Source: Candidatus Pelagibacter sp.
Lineage (GTDB): Bacteria; Pseudomonadota; Alphaproteobacteria; Pelagibacterales; Pelagibacteraceae
Assembly (NCBI GenBank): GCA_002704185.1
Contig: PAFP01000007.1
Coordinates: 1 to 15,681 of the forward strand
DNA: 15,681 nucleotides
Reading direction: 5' to 3'
The translations under genes and the position numbers were made by a program. This document shows, piece after piece, positions 7,723-14,646 of the stretch. The first letter of the stretch is position 1. Each line of letters opens with the position of its first letter. A model generated the notes under the pieces. That model ran no database searches, was not told the DNA's origin, and saw only the letters and a list, made by a program, of their open reading frames with translations.

Positions 7723-9009
7723 TTAAACTGCGAAGCTTAATACACTTAAAACAGCAACTAACCATATCGCAGGATTTACTCCTGCAGATTTTCCAGTTAA
7801 AATTTTGATTGCTGCGTAAGAAATGAATGCTAACGCAATACCATGACTGATGCTGTATGTTAAAGGCATCGTAATCATAGCTAAGACTGCTGGCGCTGAT
7901 TCAGCAATATCATTCCACTCAATATCTACAATGTTTCTAACAAATAATACTGCAACATATACTAAAGCTGCACCATCAATTTGTTTAGGCAGTGATGTAG
8001 CAAGTGGAGCAAAAAATAGACATGAAAGAAATAAAACTCCTATTACTAACGAAGTCATACCTGTTCTTCCGCCTGCTTTAATACCTGAGCCTGACTCTAT
8101 ATAACTCGTAACTGTTGTAGTTCCTAACATTGAGCCTGCAACTGTTCCAACACTGTCAGATAACATTGCTTTCTCGATATCTTTTACCTTACCTTTAGAG
8201 TCTACTTTTCCAGCTACGTTAGCCACAGAGGTTAATGTTCCAGCTGTATCAAAAAAGTCTACAAAAAAAAGTGTAAACACTACAGTAACCATGCCTGCTG
8301 ATAAAGCTGCACCTAAATCAAAAGTTAAAAGATGTGTCATCGGAGGTATAGACCCAGCTATTCCATTAAATTTAGCTAATCCTAAAACCCAAGCTATTAT
8401 ACTAAATGCCAATATACCTATTATAATATTACCTTTGATTTTAAGTTTTTCTAAAACGATCATCGTCACAAATGCTAAGCACGCCAATAAAACAATCGGA
8501 TCTTTTAAATTGCCAAGCGTAACTAATGTTACGGGGTGGTCTGCTGACACACCCATAATTTGCAAACCAATAATAGCTAAAAATAATCCTATACCTGCAC
8601 CAATACCCAACTTTAAACTCTTTGGAATCGAATTAATTATCCATGCTCTTAAAGGTGTTAGAGAAATTAATAAAAAGGCAATACCCGCTACAAGTACTGC
8701 ACCTAATGCTTGATCTGGAGTATAACCCATCCCTTTACAAACACCGTAAGCAATAAAAGCATTTAAACCCATCCCAGGAGCTAAACCAACTGGCCAAGTT
8801 TTTCCATATGCGGCCATTATAAAGAAAGCAATTGCTGAGGCTAAAATGGTGGCAGTATAAACACCTCCAAAATCAAATCCACCATCACTCAGTATAATGG
8901 GATTTAAAAACATTATATAAGCCATAGTCAAAAAGGTAGTAATACCCGCTGTAACTTCTGTTTTTAGATTGGTTTTGTTTTGTTTAAATTTAAAATATTT
9001 TTCGAACAT
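7723..9009 (-). CDS. Purine permease, AzgA/GhxP-like branch of NCS2 (hypoxanthine/guanine or adenine)
   Basis: This 428-residue inner-membrane proton symporter importing purine bases has about 12-14 hydrophobic segments. Family motifs are strong: TEVTAGITTFLTMAYIMFLNP (17-37), APGMGLNAF (77-85), DFFDTAGTL (251-259), LSDSVGTVAGSMLGTTTVTSYIES (283-306) and GIKAGGRTG (309-317). These belong to the AzgA subgroup and not to the uracil/xanthine UraA/XanQ subgroup. Whether it prefers guanine/hypoxanthine (GhxP-like) or adenine (AdeP-like) cannot be decided by eye. Unlike most genes here it has a canonical ribosome-binding site, AAGGAG, six bases before ATG. It converges on a phosphoribosyltransferase gene, consistent with uptake plus salvage. 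Confidence 0.9.
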   Translation of the reverse strand: MFEKYFKFKQNKTNLKTEVTAGITTFLTMAYIMFLNPIILSDGGFDFGGVYTATILASAIAFFIMAAYGKTWPVGLAPGMGLNAFIAYGVCKGMGYTPDQALGAVLVAGIAFLLISLTPLRAWIINSIPKSLKLGIGAGIGLFLAIIGLQIMGVSADHPVTLVTLGNLKDPIVLLACLAFVTMIVLEKLKIKGNIIIGILAFSIIAWVLGLAKFNGIAGSIPPMTHLLTFDLGAALSAGMVTVVFTLFFVDFFDTAGTLTSVANVAGKVDSKGKVKDIEKAMLSDSVGTVAGSMLGTTTVTSYIESGSGIKAGGRTGMTSLVIGVLFLSCLFFAPLATSLPKQIDGAALVYVAVLFVRNIVDIEWNDIAESAPAVLAMITMPLTYSISHGIALAFISYAAIKILTGKSAGVNPAIWLVAVLSVLSFAV

Positions 9010-9035
9010 AAATCTCCTTATTTAGAGACTTTATA
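9010..9035 (-). promoter_or_regulatory. Candidate -10 box and Shine-Dalgarno of the purine permease gene
   Basis: On the minus strand TATAAA (9035-9030) lies 20 bases before the ATG, predicting a leader of about 13 nt that just holds the Shine-Dalgarno AAGGAG. No clear -35 box is seen. The spacer shows no purine-riboswitch-like three-way junction. Confidence 0.35.
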
Positions 9036-9108
9036 GTTATTGATTCTTATATTTTAAACTTAAAACAATTTTAGATGTGGATTAAATTTAAAACTTAAAA
9101 TAAAATTC

Positions 9109-9117
9109 TGGTATAAG
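9109..9117 (+). promoter_or_regulatory. Candidate extended -10 promoter for gshA
   Basis: TGGTATAAG carries the TGn extension and a five-of-six -10 hexamer TATAAG. Transcription would begin near 9124, only about three bases before the ATG at 9127. This also argues against the upstream TTG at 9118 as the start codon, because it would lie before the transcript begins. Confidence 0.45.
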
Positions 9118-9126
9118 TTGAAAAAG

Positions 9127-10461
9127 ATGAAAATTGACAAAACTGATTTAATTAATTTTCTTAATTCTGGCTGTAAAAGGCCCGAAAATATGATGATTGG
9201 AACAGAGCATGAAAAGTTTCTCTTTAATTTAAAAACATGCAAACCTGTAAATATCAATGGACCAGAACCAAATTTACAAAGTATTTTTGAAAAATTAAAA
9301 TCTAATAATTGGAATGTTGTAGAAGAACAAGGAGTTACTATTGGTTTTAATAAGGATAATTTAAATATTACCTTTGAACCAGGTTATCAAATAGAGTTGT
9401 CTGGAGATACGCAGTCTAATATTCATCAGACCTGTATCGAAGTAAATTCTTATTTAAAAGAGCTCAAAAATATTTGTACTTCGATCGGTGTTGGAATAAT
9501 TGGCATTGGCTTTATACCAAATGCTAAAATTGAAGAAGTTCCAAAATTAGAAAAAAAAAGATATCAAATTATGAGAGATTATATGCCCAATGTAGGATCA
9601 TTAGGTTTAGATATGATGCATAGAACCGCGGCTACTCAAATTAATGTAGATTATTCTTCAGAGGAAGATTTTAAAAAAAAGTGTAAAGTAGCAAGTTGTT
9701 TAGTCCCTATAGCAGCTACGTTATTTTCAAACTCTCCATTTAGAGATAATAAATTAAATAAATTTTTGTCTAACAGATCTTACATATGGCAAGATACTGA
9801 TAAAAATAGATCTGGCTTAGTCCCTTTCTTTTTTGAAGAAAATTCTTTTGAGAAATATTGTGATTTTGCTTTAGATGTACCAATGTATTTTATACAAAGA
9901 GAAAAGGAAATAATAGATTGTAAAGGATTAAGTTTTAAAAAATTTTTATATAATAACGAAAAAAAATTAGTAAAATATGAAGCAACTTTGGATGACTGGA
10001 AAAATCATCTATCAACAATATTTACTGAAGTTAGACTAAAACAATATTTAGAAATTCGATCTGCGGATTCTTGTTCATGGTCTGGAATATGTTCTATACC
10101 TGCATTTTGGACTGGATTATTATATGACACCTCTGTTTTAGATGAAGCATTAGAGTATGTAAAGTATTGGAATTTTAATGAAGTTAATAAAGCTTATCAT
10201 GAGGTTGCTTTGAGAGGATTTAAAACAGAATTAGATAAAAAAAGTATCAGAACACATGCTGAATATTTTTTGAGGTTATCTAGAAAAGGATTGGAAACAA
10301 GAAATATACTTAATTCTAATAACGAAGACGAAAGTTGTTTCTTAAGTGAAATTGAAAATATTATCACTAAATCCCAAACTCCATCCGAGAAATTGGTTTT
10401 AAGATTTAAAAAACAATATAACAATAATTTAAATAATTTAATAAAAAATGAAGCCTTTTAA
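9127..10461 (+). CDS. gshA: Glutamate-cysteine ligase, alphaproteobacterial/plant type
   Basis: This enzyme catalyses the first step of glutathione synthesis: ATP-dependent joining of the gamma-carboxylate of glutamate to cysteine. It has 444 residues from the ATG at 9127, a usual length for this class. Diagnostic segments are MIGTEHEKFLF (23-33), FEPGYQIELSG (83-93; the family normally has EPGGQFELSG), RTAATQINVDYSSEEDF (166-182), LSTIFTEVRLKQYLEIRSAD (295-314) and FWTGLLYD (327-334). A TTG three codons upstream (9118) would add only MKK and is less likely given the promoter position. The gene is transcribed divergently from the purine permease gene. Its last 14 bases overlap gshB, so the pair is translationally coupled. 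Confidence 0.9.
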   Translation: MKIDKTDLINFLNSGCKRPENMMIGTEHEKFLFNLKTCKPVNINGPEPNLQSIFEKLKSNNWNVVEEQGVTIGFNKDNLNITFEPGYQIELSGDTQSNIHQTCIEVNSYLKELKNICTSIGVGIIGIGFIPNAKIEEVPKLEKKRYQIMRDYMPNVGSLGLDMMHRTAATQINVDYSSEEDFKKKCKVASCLVPIAATLFSNSPFRDNKLNKFLSNRSYIWQDTDKNRSGLVPFFFEENSFEKYCDFALDVPMYFIQREKEIIDCKGLSFKKFLYNNEKKLVKYEATLDDWKNHLSTIFTEVRLKQYLEIRSADSCSWSGICSIPAFWTGLLYDTSVLDEALEYVKYWNFNEVNKAYHEVALRGFKTELDKKSIRTHAEYFLRLSRKGLETRNILNSNNEDESCFLSEIENIITKSQTPSEKLVLRFKKQYNNNLNNLIKNEAF

Positions 10462-11395
10462 AGTAGCATTCCAAATGGACCCTTTGAACAAAATTAGTCA
10501 AAAGACTGATAGCACTTTAATGCTTATGGTAGAAGCGTATTACAGAGGCTTTAAATTATTTCACTATCAACCTAAAGATTTGTTTCTTGAAAATAATAAA
10601 GTTAAAGCTTTTGGTTATTTTTTTAAAATTGAAAAAAAGGGAACGAAATATTTATTTAAAAAAAGTAATAAACAAAGTATAGATCTTGAAAACTTTAATG
10701 TTATTCTAATTAGGCAAGACCCACCATTTGATTTGAATTATATAACCTCAACTTATTTTTTAGAAAAATTAAATAAAAAAGTTTTAATTGTTAATAATCC
10801 GAGCTCAATAAGAAATCATCCAGAAAAACTTTCAATGTTTGAATTTAAAAAATATATTATTAACACGCTTGTATCTTCAGATATTCAAAATATATTAAAA
10901 TTTCATAGAAAAAATAAAATTTCAATAATTAAACCTCTTTATGGAAATGGTGGAGAAGGTATTCAAAAAATCTCTAATAATATTTGTGAAAGCAAAAGAA
11001 TAATAAATACTACCTTAAAGAAATACAAATACCCACTGATATGTCAAAAATTTATAAAAGATATAAAGTTTGGTGACAGGAGAATTATTTTTATTAATAG
11101 TAATTATGAAGGAAGTGTAGCAAGAATTCCAAAAAAGAATTCAATTAAAGCAAATTTTCATGCAGGTGGTATCGCAAAAAAAACTGGTTTAGTTTTTAGA
11201 GATAAAAAAATTATAAGTGCAGTATCTAAATTTCTGAAGAAAAATGATATTTTCTTCGCAGGTATTGACATTATCGGTAATTATTTAACGGAAATAAACA
11301 TCACTTCACCTACAGGAATACAGGAAATAAATAGATTAAATAATTTCAAATTAGAAAAAATTTTTTGGAATAAAATTCAAATAAAAATTAAATAA
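10448..11395 (+). CDS. gshB: Glutathione synthetase (ATP-grasp)
   Basis: This enzyme adds glycine to gamma-glutamylcysteine using ATP, completing glutathione. It has 315 residues, normal for bacterial GshB. The N-terminal domain carries VAFQMDPLNKISQKTDSTLMLM (6-27) and IRQDPPFDLNYITSTYFLE (88-106). The linker has VNNPSSIRNHPEKL (115-128). The ATP-grasp part has the flexible loop KPLYGNGGEGI (162-172), QKFIKDIKFGDRRIIFIN (200-217), the substrate-contact FHAGG (237-241) and the metal-binding region AGIDIIGNYLTEINITSPTG (271-290). It starts within the end of gshA (14-base overlap), with no separate promoter or Shine-Dalgarno visible. A strong hairpin begins at its stop codon. Confidence 0.94.
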   Translation: MKPFKVAFQMDPLNKISQKTDSTLMLMVEAYYRGFKLFHYQPKDLFLENNKVKAFGYFFKIEKKGTKYLFKKSNKQSIDLENFNVILIRQDPPFDLNYITSTYFLEKLNKKVLIVNNPSSIRNHPEKLSMFEFKKYIINTLVSSDIQNILKFHRKNKISIIKPLYGNGGEGIQKISNNICESKRIINTTLKKYKYPLICQKFIKDIKFGDRRIIFINSNYEGSVARIPKKNSIKANFHAGGIAKKTGLVFRDKKIISAVSKFLKKNDIFFAGIDIIGNYLTEINITSPTGIQEINRLNNFKLEKIFWNKIQIKIK

Positions 11396-11420
11396 ATAGA
11401 GGCGGTGAACCGCCTCTATT
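11395..11420. terminator. Perfect 12-bp hairpin terminator between gshB and hsp20
   Basis: AATAGAGGCGGT (11395-11406) and ACCGCCTCTATT (11409-11420) are exact inverted repeats around a GA loop. It is the most GC-rich spot in the surrounding DNA. Both flanking genes end at it (gshB from the left, hsp20 from the right), and the A/T-rich flanks provide short T-tracts both ways, so it likely terminates both. Confidence 0.85.
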
Positions 11421-11431
11421 TTAATTATATT

Positions 11432-11878
11432 TTACTGTATTTCGATTATTTTCGGTTTTTTCACTTCTGGAATTATTCTTTCCAGAGATACTTTTAAAAG
11501 TCCATCTTTTAATACCGCACTTTTCACTTCAGTATCGTCAGCAATTGTGAAGGTTTTGCTAAAAAATCTTTTTGATATACCTTTGTGTAATACACCATTA
11601 TCTGTATCTTTTTTTAAAGATTTATTATTTAGTGATTTAATAGTTAAAAGATTATCAGCATATTCGATATTGATATCTTTTTTATTATATCCAGCTAAAG
11701 CTACTTCAACATCGTATTTGTTTTCACCTGTTTTAACGATATTGTATGGTGGATAATTTACAGTTGGAGTGTCAAAATAATCATCCTCAAACATTTTTTC
11801 AAAATGATCAAACATGTTATCAAATCCAACCGAAACCGGCCGTAATTGATTAAATATAGATAAAGCATTCTTATTCAT
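11432..11878 (-). CDS. Small heat-shock protein, Hsp20/IbpA class A
   Basis: This ATP-independent holdase chaperone binds unfolding proteins during heat stress and forms cytoplasmic oligomers. From the ATG at 11878 it is 148 residues. An N-terminal arm (1-40) is followed by the alpha-crystallin domain: NYPPYNIVKTGENKYDVEVALAGY (41-64), LTIKS (78-82), HKGISKRFFSKTFTIAD (98-114) and the signature AVLKDGLLKVSLER (121-134). The C-terminal I-x-I motif IEI (145-147) is present. The frame is open further up to 11920, but the ATG at 11878 has a strong Shine-Dalgarno (AAGGAGG, four bases before ATG) and a natural start MNKNALSIFNQLRPVSVGFD, so the 14 upstream codons are read as leader. That leader contains a ROSE-like hairpin. 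The symbol is left blank because the ibpA/hspD naming is ambiguous. Confidence 0.92.
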   Translation of the reverse strand: MNKNALSIFNQLRPVSVGFDNMFDHFEKMFEDDYFDTPTVNYPPYNIVKTGENKYDVEVALAGYNKKDINIEYADNLLTIKSLNNKSLKKDTDNGVLHKGISKRFFSKTFTIADDTEVKSAVLKDGLLKVSLERIIPEVKKPKIIEIQ

Positions 11879-11883
11879 ATTTT

Positions 11884-11902
11884 CCTCCTTTACATAAGCA
11901 AG
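11884..11902 (-). promoter_or_regulatory. ROSE-like RNA-thermometer hairpin masking the hsp20 Shine-Dalgarno
   Basis: Reading the minus strand, CUUGCUU (11902-11896) faces AAGGAG (11890-11885) across a five-base loop AUGUA. The pairs are C-G, U-A, U-G, an unpaired G11899, then C-G, U-A, U-A. The UUGCU element opposite AGGA with an extra G is the hallmark of ROSE thermometers found before alphaproteobacterial and enterobacterial small heat-shock genes. The stem is short and weak, as expected for a structure that opens on warming. It occludes the Shine-Dalgarno of the gene it precedes. Confidence 0.6.
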
Positions 11903-11909
11903 TAATTTA

Positions 11910-11932
11910 GAAGATCCCATAAGGCAATCTTC
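11910..11932 (-). promoter_or_regulatory. Upstream hairpin of the hsp20 leader
   Basis: GAAGAU (11932-11927) pairs perfectly with AUCUUC (11915-11910), extended by a U-G pair and, after a G/G mismatch, two C-G pairs closing a UUAU loop. It is not followed by a T-tract, so it does not look like a terminator. ROSE leaders usually carry one or more such hairpins before the Shine-Dalgarno hairpin. Confidence 0.5.
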
Positions 11933-11940
11933 AATAATTT

Positions 11941-11968
11941 ATTTAGTTATTATTTTATTTTTTTCAAG
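11941..11968 (-). promoter_or_regulatory. Candidate heat-shock (sigma-32-like) promoter for hsp20
   Basis: CTTGAA (11968-11963, minus strand) matches the heat-shock -35 consensus and overlaps the oligopeptidase B stop codon. After a 16-base spacer CTAAAT (11946-11941) is a weak -10. The start would fall near 11934, just before the upstream leader hairpin. The -35 is good and the -10 is poor, hence the low confidence. Confidence 0.3.
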
Positions 11969-14039
11969 TGTTCAACAAATTACAAATTTTTAAAATGAAA
12001 GAGTAATCGAATGCTATTTCTTTAATACTTGCGTCCCTTCCTGATTTTCCACCATGTCCTGCTTCCATTTCAGTTTTTAGTAGGAGAAGATTCTGATCGG
12101 TTTTAAAATCTCTTAGCTTAGCAGTAAACTTGAGTGGTTCATCGAATAACACTCTACTATCGTTTAAAGATGTAGTAATTAACATATTTGGATAGTCTTG
12201 TTTTTTTATATTATGATACGGAGTATAAGAAAGTATATATTCAAAATGTTTTTTATTTTCCTTTGCGTTTCCAAATTCAAAAAATTCTCCAGCGGTTAGA
12301 GGTAAGGAATGATCGAGATTAGTTGTTAGTGAATCTACAAATGGTACAGCTAGTATCATACCTAAAAACAAGTTTGGCTTTTCATTTACTACTGCGCCCA
12401 TTAGTAAACCACCGGCAGAGCCACCATAACCAATAATATTACCTTCACCAGTATATTTTTTTTTTATCAAAAATTCTGCTGAGTCTATATAATCATTGAA
12501 AGTGTTCTTTTTATTCATCATTTTACCATCTAACCACCATGACATACCTCTTTCTGAACCTCCTCTAATATGCGCTGCAACCCAAATGATACCTCTATTA
12601 ATTAGACTTAGGTTTGTTGATGAAAAGGCAGGGTACATTGAAGATCCATAACTACCATAACCGTATAATAATAATTTAGCCTCACCATTTAAACGGGTTT
12701 TCTTATGATAAGTTATAGTTAATGGTATATCTTTATTATCTCTAGATTTAGCATTTATTCTTTCCACAATATACTCATCCGGGTTGTGGCCTGAAGGTAT
12801 TGTTTTTTCCTTGACGAGTTTTTTTTCTTGAGTTGATATATTATATAGATATGTTCTTGAGGGAGTTTTAGGAGATTCATAACCTATGTATATATTATCT
12901 GTATTTTTATCTTTCTGAGATAAAGAGATACTTGGACTAATCACAACCTCATCGGTAATTAATAATTCATCTTCTTTTTCTGTTTTTAAATTTCTTACAA
13001 AAATTCTAGCTAAGGCATCTTTTATTTCAGACCTTATCATCCATTTATCAAGGAAAGTACAACCCCCAATTATTGTTTGTTTTTTTGCTGGTATGTAATC
13101 AATCCAACTTCCTGGATCTGAATGTTGAGACTTACATATTTTAAAATCTAAAGCATTTAGATTAGTTCTAATAATTAATTCATCATTCCAAGAATTGACG
13201 GAGTATAAAATATCTCTTTGTCTTTCTCGAATTATTTTTGGATTTGGAATTTTTTCATCTTTTGAAAAAAATAGCACTTCAGATGTTGTATGATCTGACG
13301 TGGAAATAAAATAATATTTTTCGTCAGATGAACTATTAATTGAACATGAAAAAGATTTATCTTTTTCTTCATATATCAGCAGATCTTCTTTTTCGTTTGT
13401 TCCAATTTTATGTCTAAATATTTGTCTAGGCCTATGGTTATTATCCCTTTTAGAATAAAAAATATATTTAGAGTCGTATGACCAGGTAATCGATCCTGAT
13501 GTATGGTAAATTTCATCTTTGAGATCTTTATTATCACTCAAATTTCTTATTTTTATTTTATAAAGTTCGCTACCTTTATCATCAATAGAAAATGCTAACA
13601 GTTTATCATCATCTGAAACTTCTAAGTCACCTAAATTAAAAAAAGGTTTTCCTTTCGCCTCCTCATCACCATTCCAATAAATCTCTATTTTCTTATTCGA
13701 GTGTTTTTGCCTTAGATAGTTAGCGTAATTATTTCCTTTCTCATATTTTGACCAATAAGTATAATCTTTATCTTTGAATTTTAAGCTTTCATCATCAAGT
13801 TTTATCCTACCTTTAATTTCCTTAAATAATATATCTTGTGTTTTTGCAGTATCTTTTAATTTGAAAGCTGTATATTTATTTTCGTTTTCAAGATAATTCT
13901 TCACTTCGGGTAAAAGCTTATTTTTATCAGTTAAAACCTCTAAAATATTTTTTTGATGTACCCATGAGTAATCATCGACGAGTTCATATCCATGCAAATT
14001 TGTTACATTTCTTTTTTTTTCAAGTTTAGGTATCTTCAT
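11964..14039 (-). CDS. ptrB: Oligopeptidase B (S9A prolyl-oligopeptidase family serine peptidase)
   Basis: This cytoplasmic serine peptidase (691 residues) cleaves short peptides after basic residues. The N-terminal seven-bladed propeller (about 65-400) filters substrates by size; YTYWSKYEKGNNYANYLRQ (93-111) is typical of the family. The hydrolase domain (about 410-691) carries YGYGSYG, the nucleophile Ser541 in GYGGSAGGLL, Asp627 in NDSRV and His662 in AGHGGKSG, so the triad is intact and close to the positions in E. coli OpdB. LPLTAGEFFEFGN (579-591) corresponds to the family's LPLTTGEFEEWGN substrate-pocket loop. No signal peptide is present. The start codon is only five bases from the divergent J-domain gene, so any promoter lies inside that gene (a TAAAAT occurs at 14054-14049). 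hsp20 follows on the same strand after 85 bases. Confidence 0.9.
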   Translation of the reverse strand: MKIPKLEKKRNVTNLHGYELVDDYSWVHQKNILEVLTDKNKLLPEVKNYLENENKYTAFKLKDTAKTQDILFKEIKGRIKLDDESLKFKDKDYTYWSKYEKGNNYANYLRQKHSNKKIEIYWNGDEEAKGKPFFNLGDLEVSDDDKLLAFSIDDKGSELYKIKIRNLSDNKDLKDEIYHTSGSITWSYDSKYIFYSKRDNNHRPRQIFRHKIGTNEKEDLLIYEEKDKSFSCSINSSSDEKYYFISTSDHTTSEVLFFSKDEKIPNPKIIRERQRDILYSVNSWNDELIIRTNLNALDFKICKSQHSDPGSWIDYIPAKKQTIIGGCTFLDKWMIRSEIKDALARIFVRNLKTEKEDELLITDEVVISPSISLSQKDKNTDNIYIGYESPKTPSRTYLYNISTQEKKLVKEKTIPSGHNPDEYIVERINAKSRDNKDIPLTITYHKKTRLNGEAKLLLYGYGSYGSSMYPAFSSTNLSLINRGIIWVAAHIRGGSERGMSWWLDGKMMNKKNTFNDYIDSAEFLIKKKYTGEGNIIGYGGSAGGLLMGAVVNEKPNLFLGMILAVPFVDSLTTNLDHSLPLTAGEFFEFGNAKENKKHFEYILSYTPYHNIKKQDYPNMLITTSLNDSRVLFDEPLKFTAKLRDFKTDQNLLLLKTEMEAGHGGKSGRDASIKEIAFDYSFILKICNLLNT

Positions 14040-14044
14040 TTCTT

Positions 14045-14533
14045 ATGAATTTTATTATTTTTGGTTTTTTATTTTTCGCTTTAATATACGGATTTCTATG
14101 GCTTATGGCTAATGCCAAAAGTGAGACCTTTTCAACTTTTTTTAGACTAAGTACAATTATAACCGCAATAGCAATAATTGTGGGTTTATTTGTAGCTGGT
14201 AAATATTTATTGTCACTACCATTTTTTGCCATCCTTTCAGGAGCTATAAAGAAGCGATTATTAAATGTTTTTAATATTATTTACTTGTACAGGCTCTTAT
14301 CAACAATTTTATTTTATACTAGAACTAGACCAAATCAGAATTTCAGAAATTCTTATAAAGAAGTTAATACTGCATATTCTATTTTAGGATTATCTCGTAA
14401 TTGTACAAAAAAAGATATAATTGAAGCACATAGAAGACTGATTAAAAAAACACATCCTGATATGCAGGGTAGCACTGAGGAGGCAAGCAAGATTAATCGT
14501 GCCAGAGATATACTATTGAAAATTCATCAATGA
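14045..14533 (+). CDS. Membrane-anchored J-domain (DnaJ-like) protein
   Basis: This 162-residue protein has an N-terminal membrane part, with hydrophobic segments at about 3-21, 34-51 and perhaps 56-67, and a C-terminal J domain. The J domain shows EVNTAYSILGLSRNCTKKDI (106-125), the basic helix EAHRRLIKK (127-135), the essential HPD triad at 137-139 and INRARDILLK (150-159). There is no Gly/Phe-rich or zinc-finger region, so it is a type III J protein that would recruit and stimulate DnaK at the inner membrane. The layout, membrane helix first and a shortened J domain last, resembles mitochondrial Pam18/Tim14 and its alphaproteobacterial relatives; that link is inference. Its start lies five bases from the divergent oligopeptidase B start. 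Its TGA overlaps the ATG of a downstream microprotein. Confidence 0.83.
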   Translation: MNFIIFGFLFFALIYGFLWLMANAKSETFSTFFRLSTIITAIAIIVGLFVAGKYLLSLPFFAILSGAIKKRLLNVFNIIYLYRLLSTILFYTRTRPNQNFRNSYKEVNTAYSILGLSRNCTKKDIIEAHRRLIKKTHPDMQGSTEEASKINRARDILLKIHQ

Positions 14534-14640
14534 AAATTACTAAACTTATTATTGGTATAATAGATTATTTTTTTATAAAAAACAAAATAATTGGTTTAAT
14601 TATTTTAATTCCGATTATTTTAATTATTTTAATCTTATGA
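14530..14640 (+). CDS. Hydrophobic 36-residue microprotein coupled to the J-domain gene
   Basis: A short frame starts at ATG 14530, overlapping the J-domain gene stop in an ATGA arrangement, and ends at TGA 14638-14640. The product begins MKITKLIIGIIDYFFIKNK, then a run of Ile/Leu broken by one Pro (IPIILIILIL) to the end: one or two membrane segments split by the basic IKNK stretch. I do not recognise a family. The ATGA coupling and the exact fit into the gap before the next gene (six bases) support a real gene. Against it, T-rich DNA readily yields Ile/Leu/Phe runs, and the second half is built on a repeated ATTATTTTAATT unit. Confidence 0.45.
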   Translation: MKITKLIIGIIDYFFIKNKIIGLIILIPIILIILIL

Positions 14641-14646
14641 AAATTT

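Noticed and set aside
8291..8713. Long open frame on the plus strand opposite the purine permease (with similar frames opposite RND, EamA, glycosylase and gshA)
   Set aside because: These are antisense shadows of well-supported genes with no recognisable motifs or start signals.
9118..9126. TTG start for gshA three codons upstream of the ATG
   Set aside because: It would lie at or before the expected transcription start given the extended -10 at 9109-9117, has no ribosome-binding site, and adds nothing to the family N-terminus.
9010..9126. Possible purine riboswitch before the purine permease
   Set aside because: The predicted leader is only about 13 nt and I see no three-helix junction or conserved aptamer core.
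11879..11920. Longer hsp20 frame beginning at 11920
   Set aside because: The strong Shine-Dalgarno and the family-typical N-terminus begin at 11878; the upstream codons coincide with the structured leader and look like an open frame by chance.
14599..14634. Tandem ATTATTTTAATT copies as a repeat element
   Set aside because: Copies are irregularly spaced (15 then 9 bases) and are explained by Ile/Leu codons within the small frame at 14530-14640.
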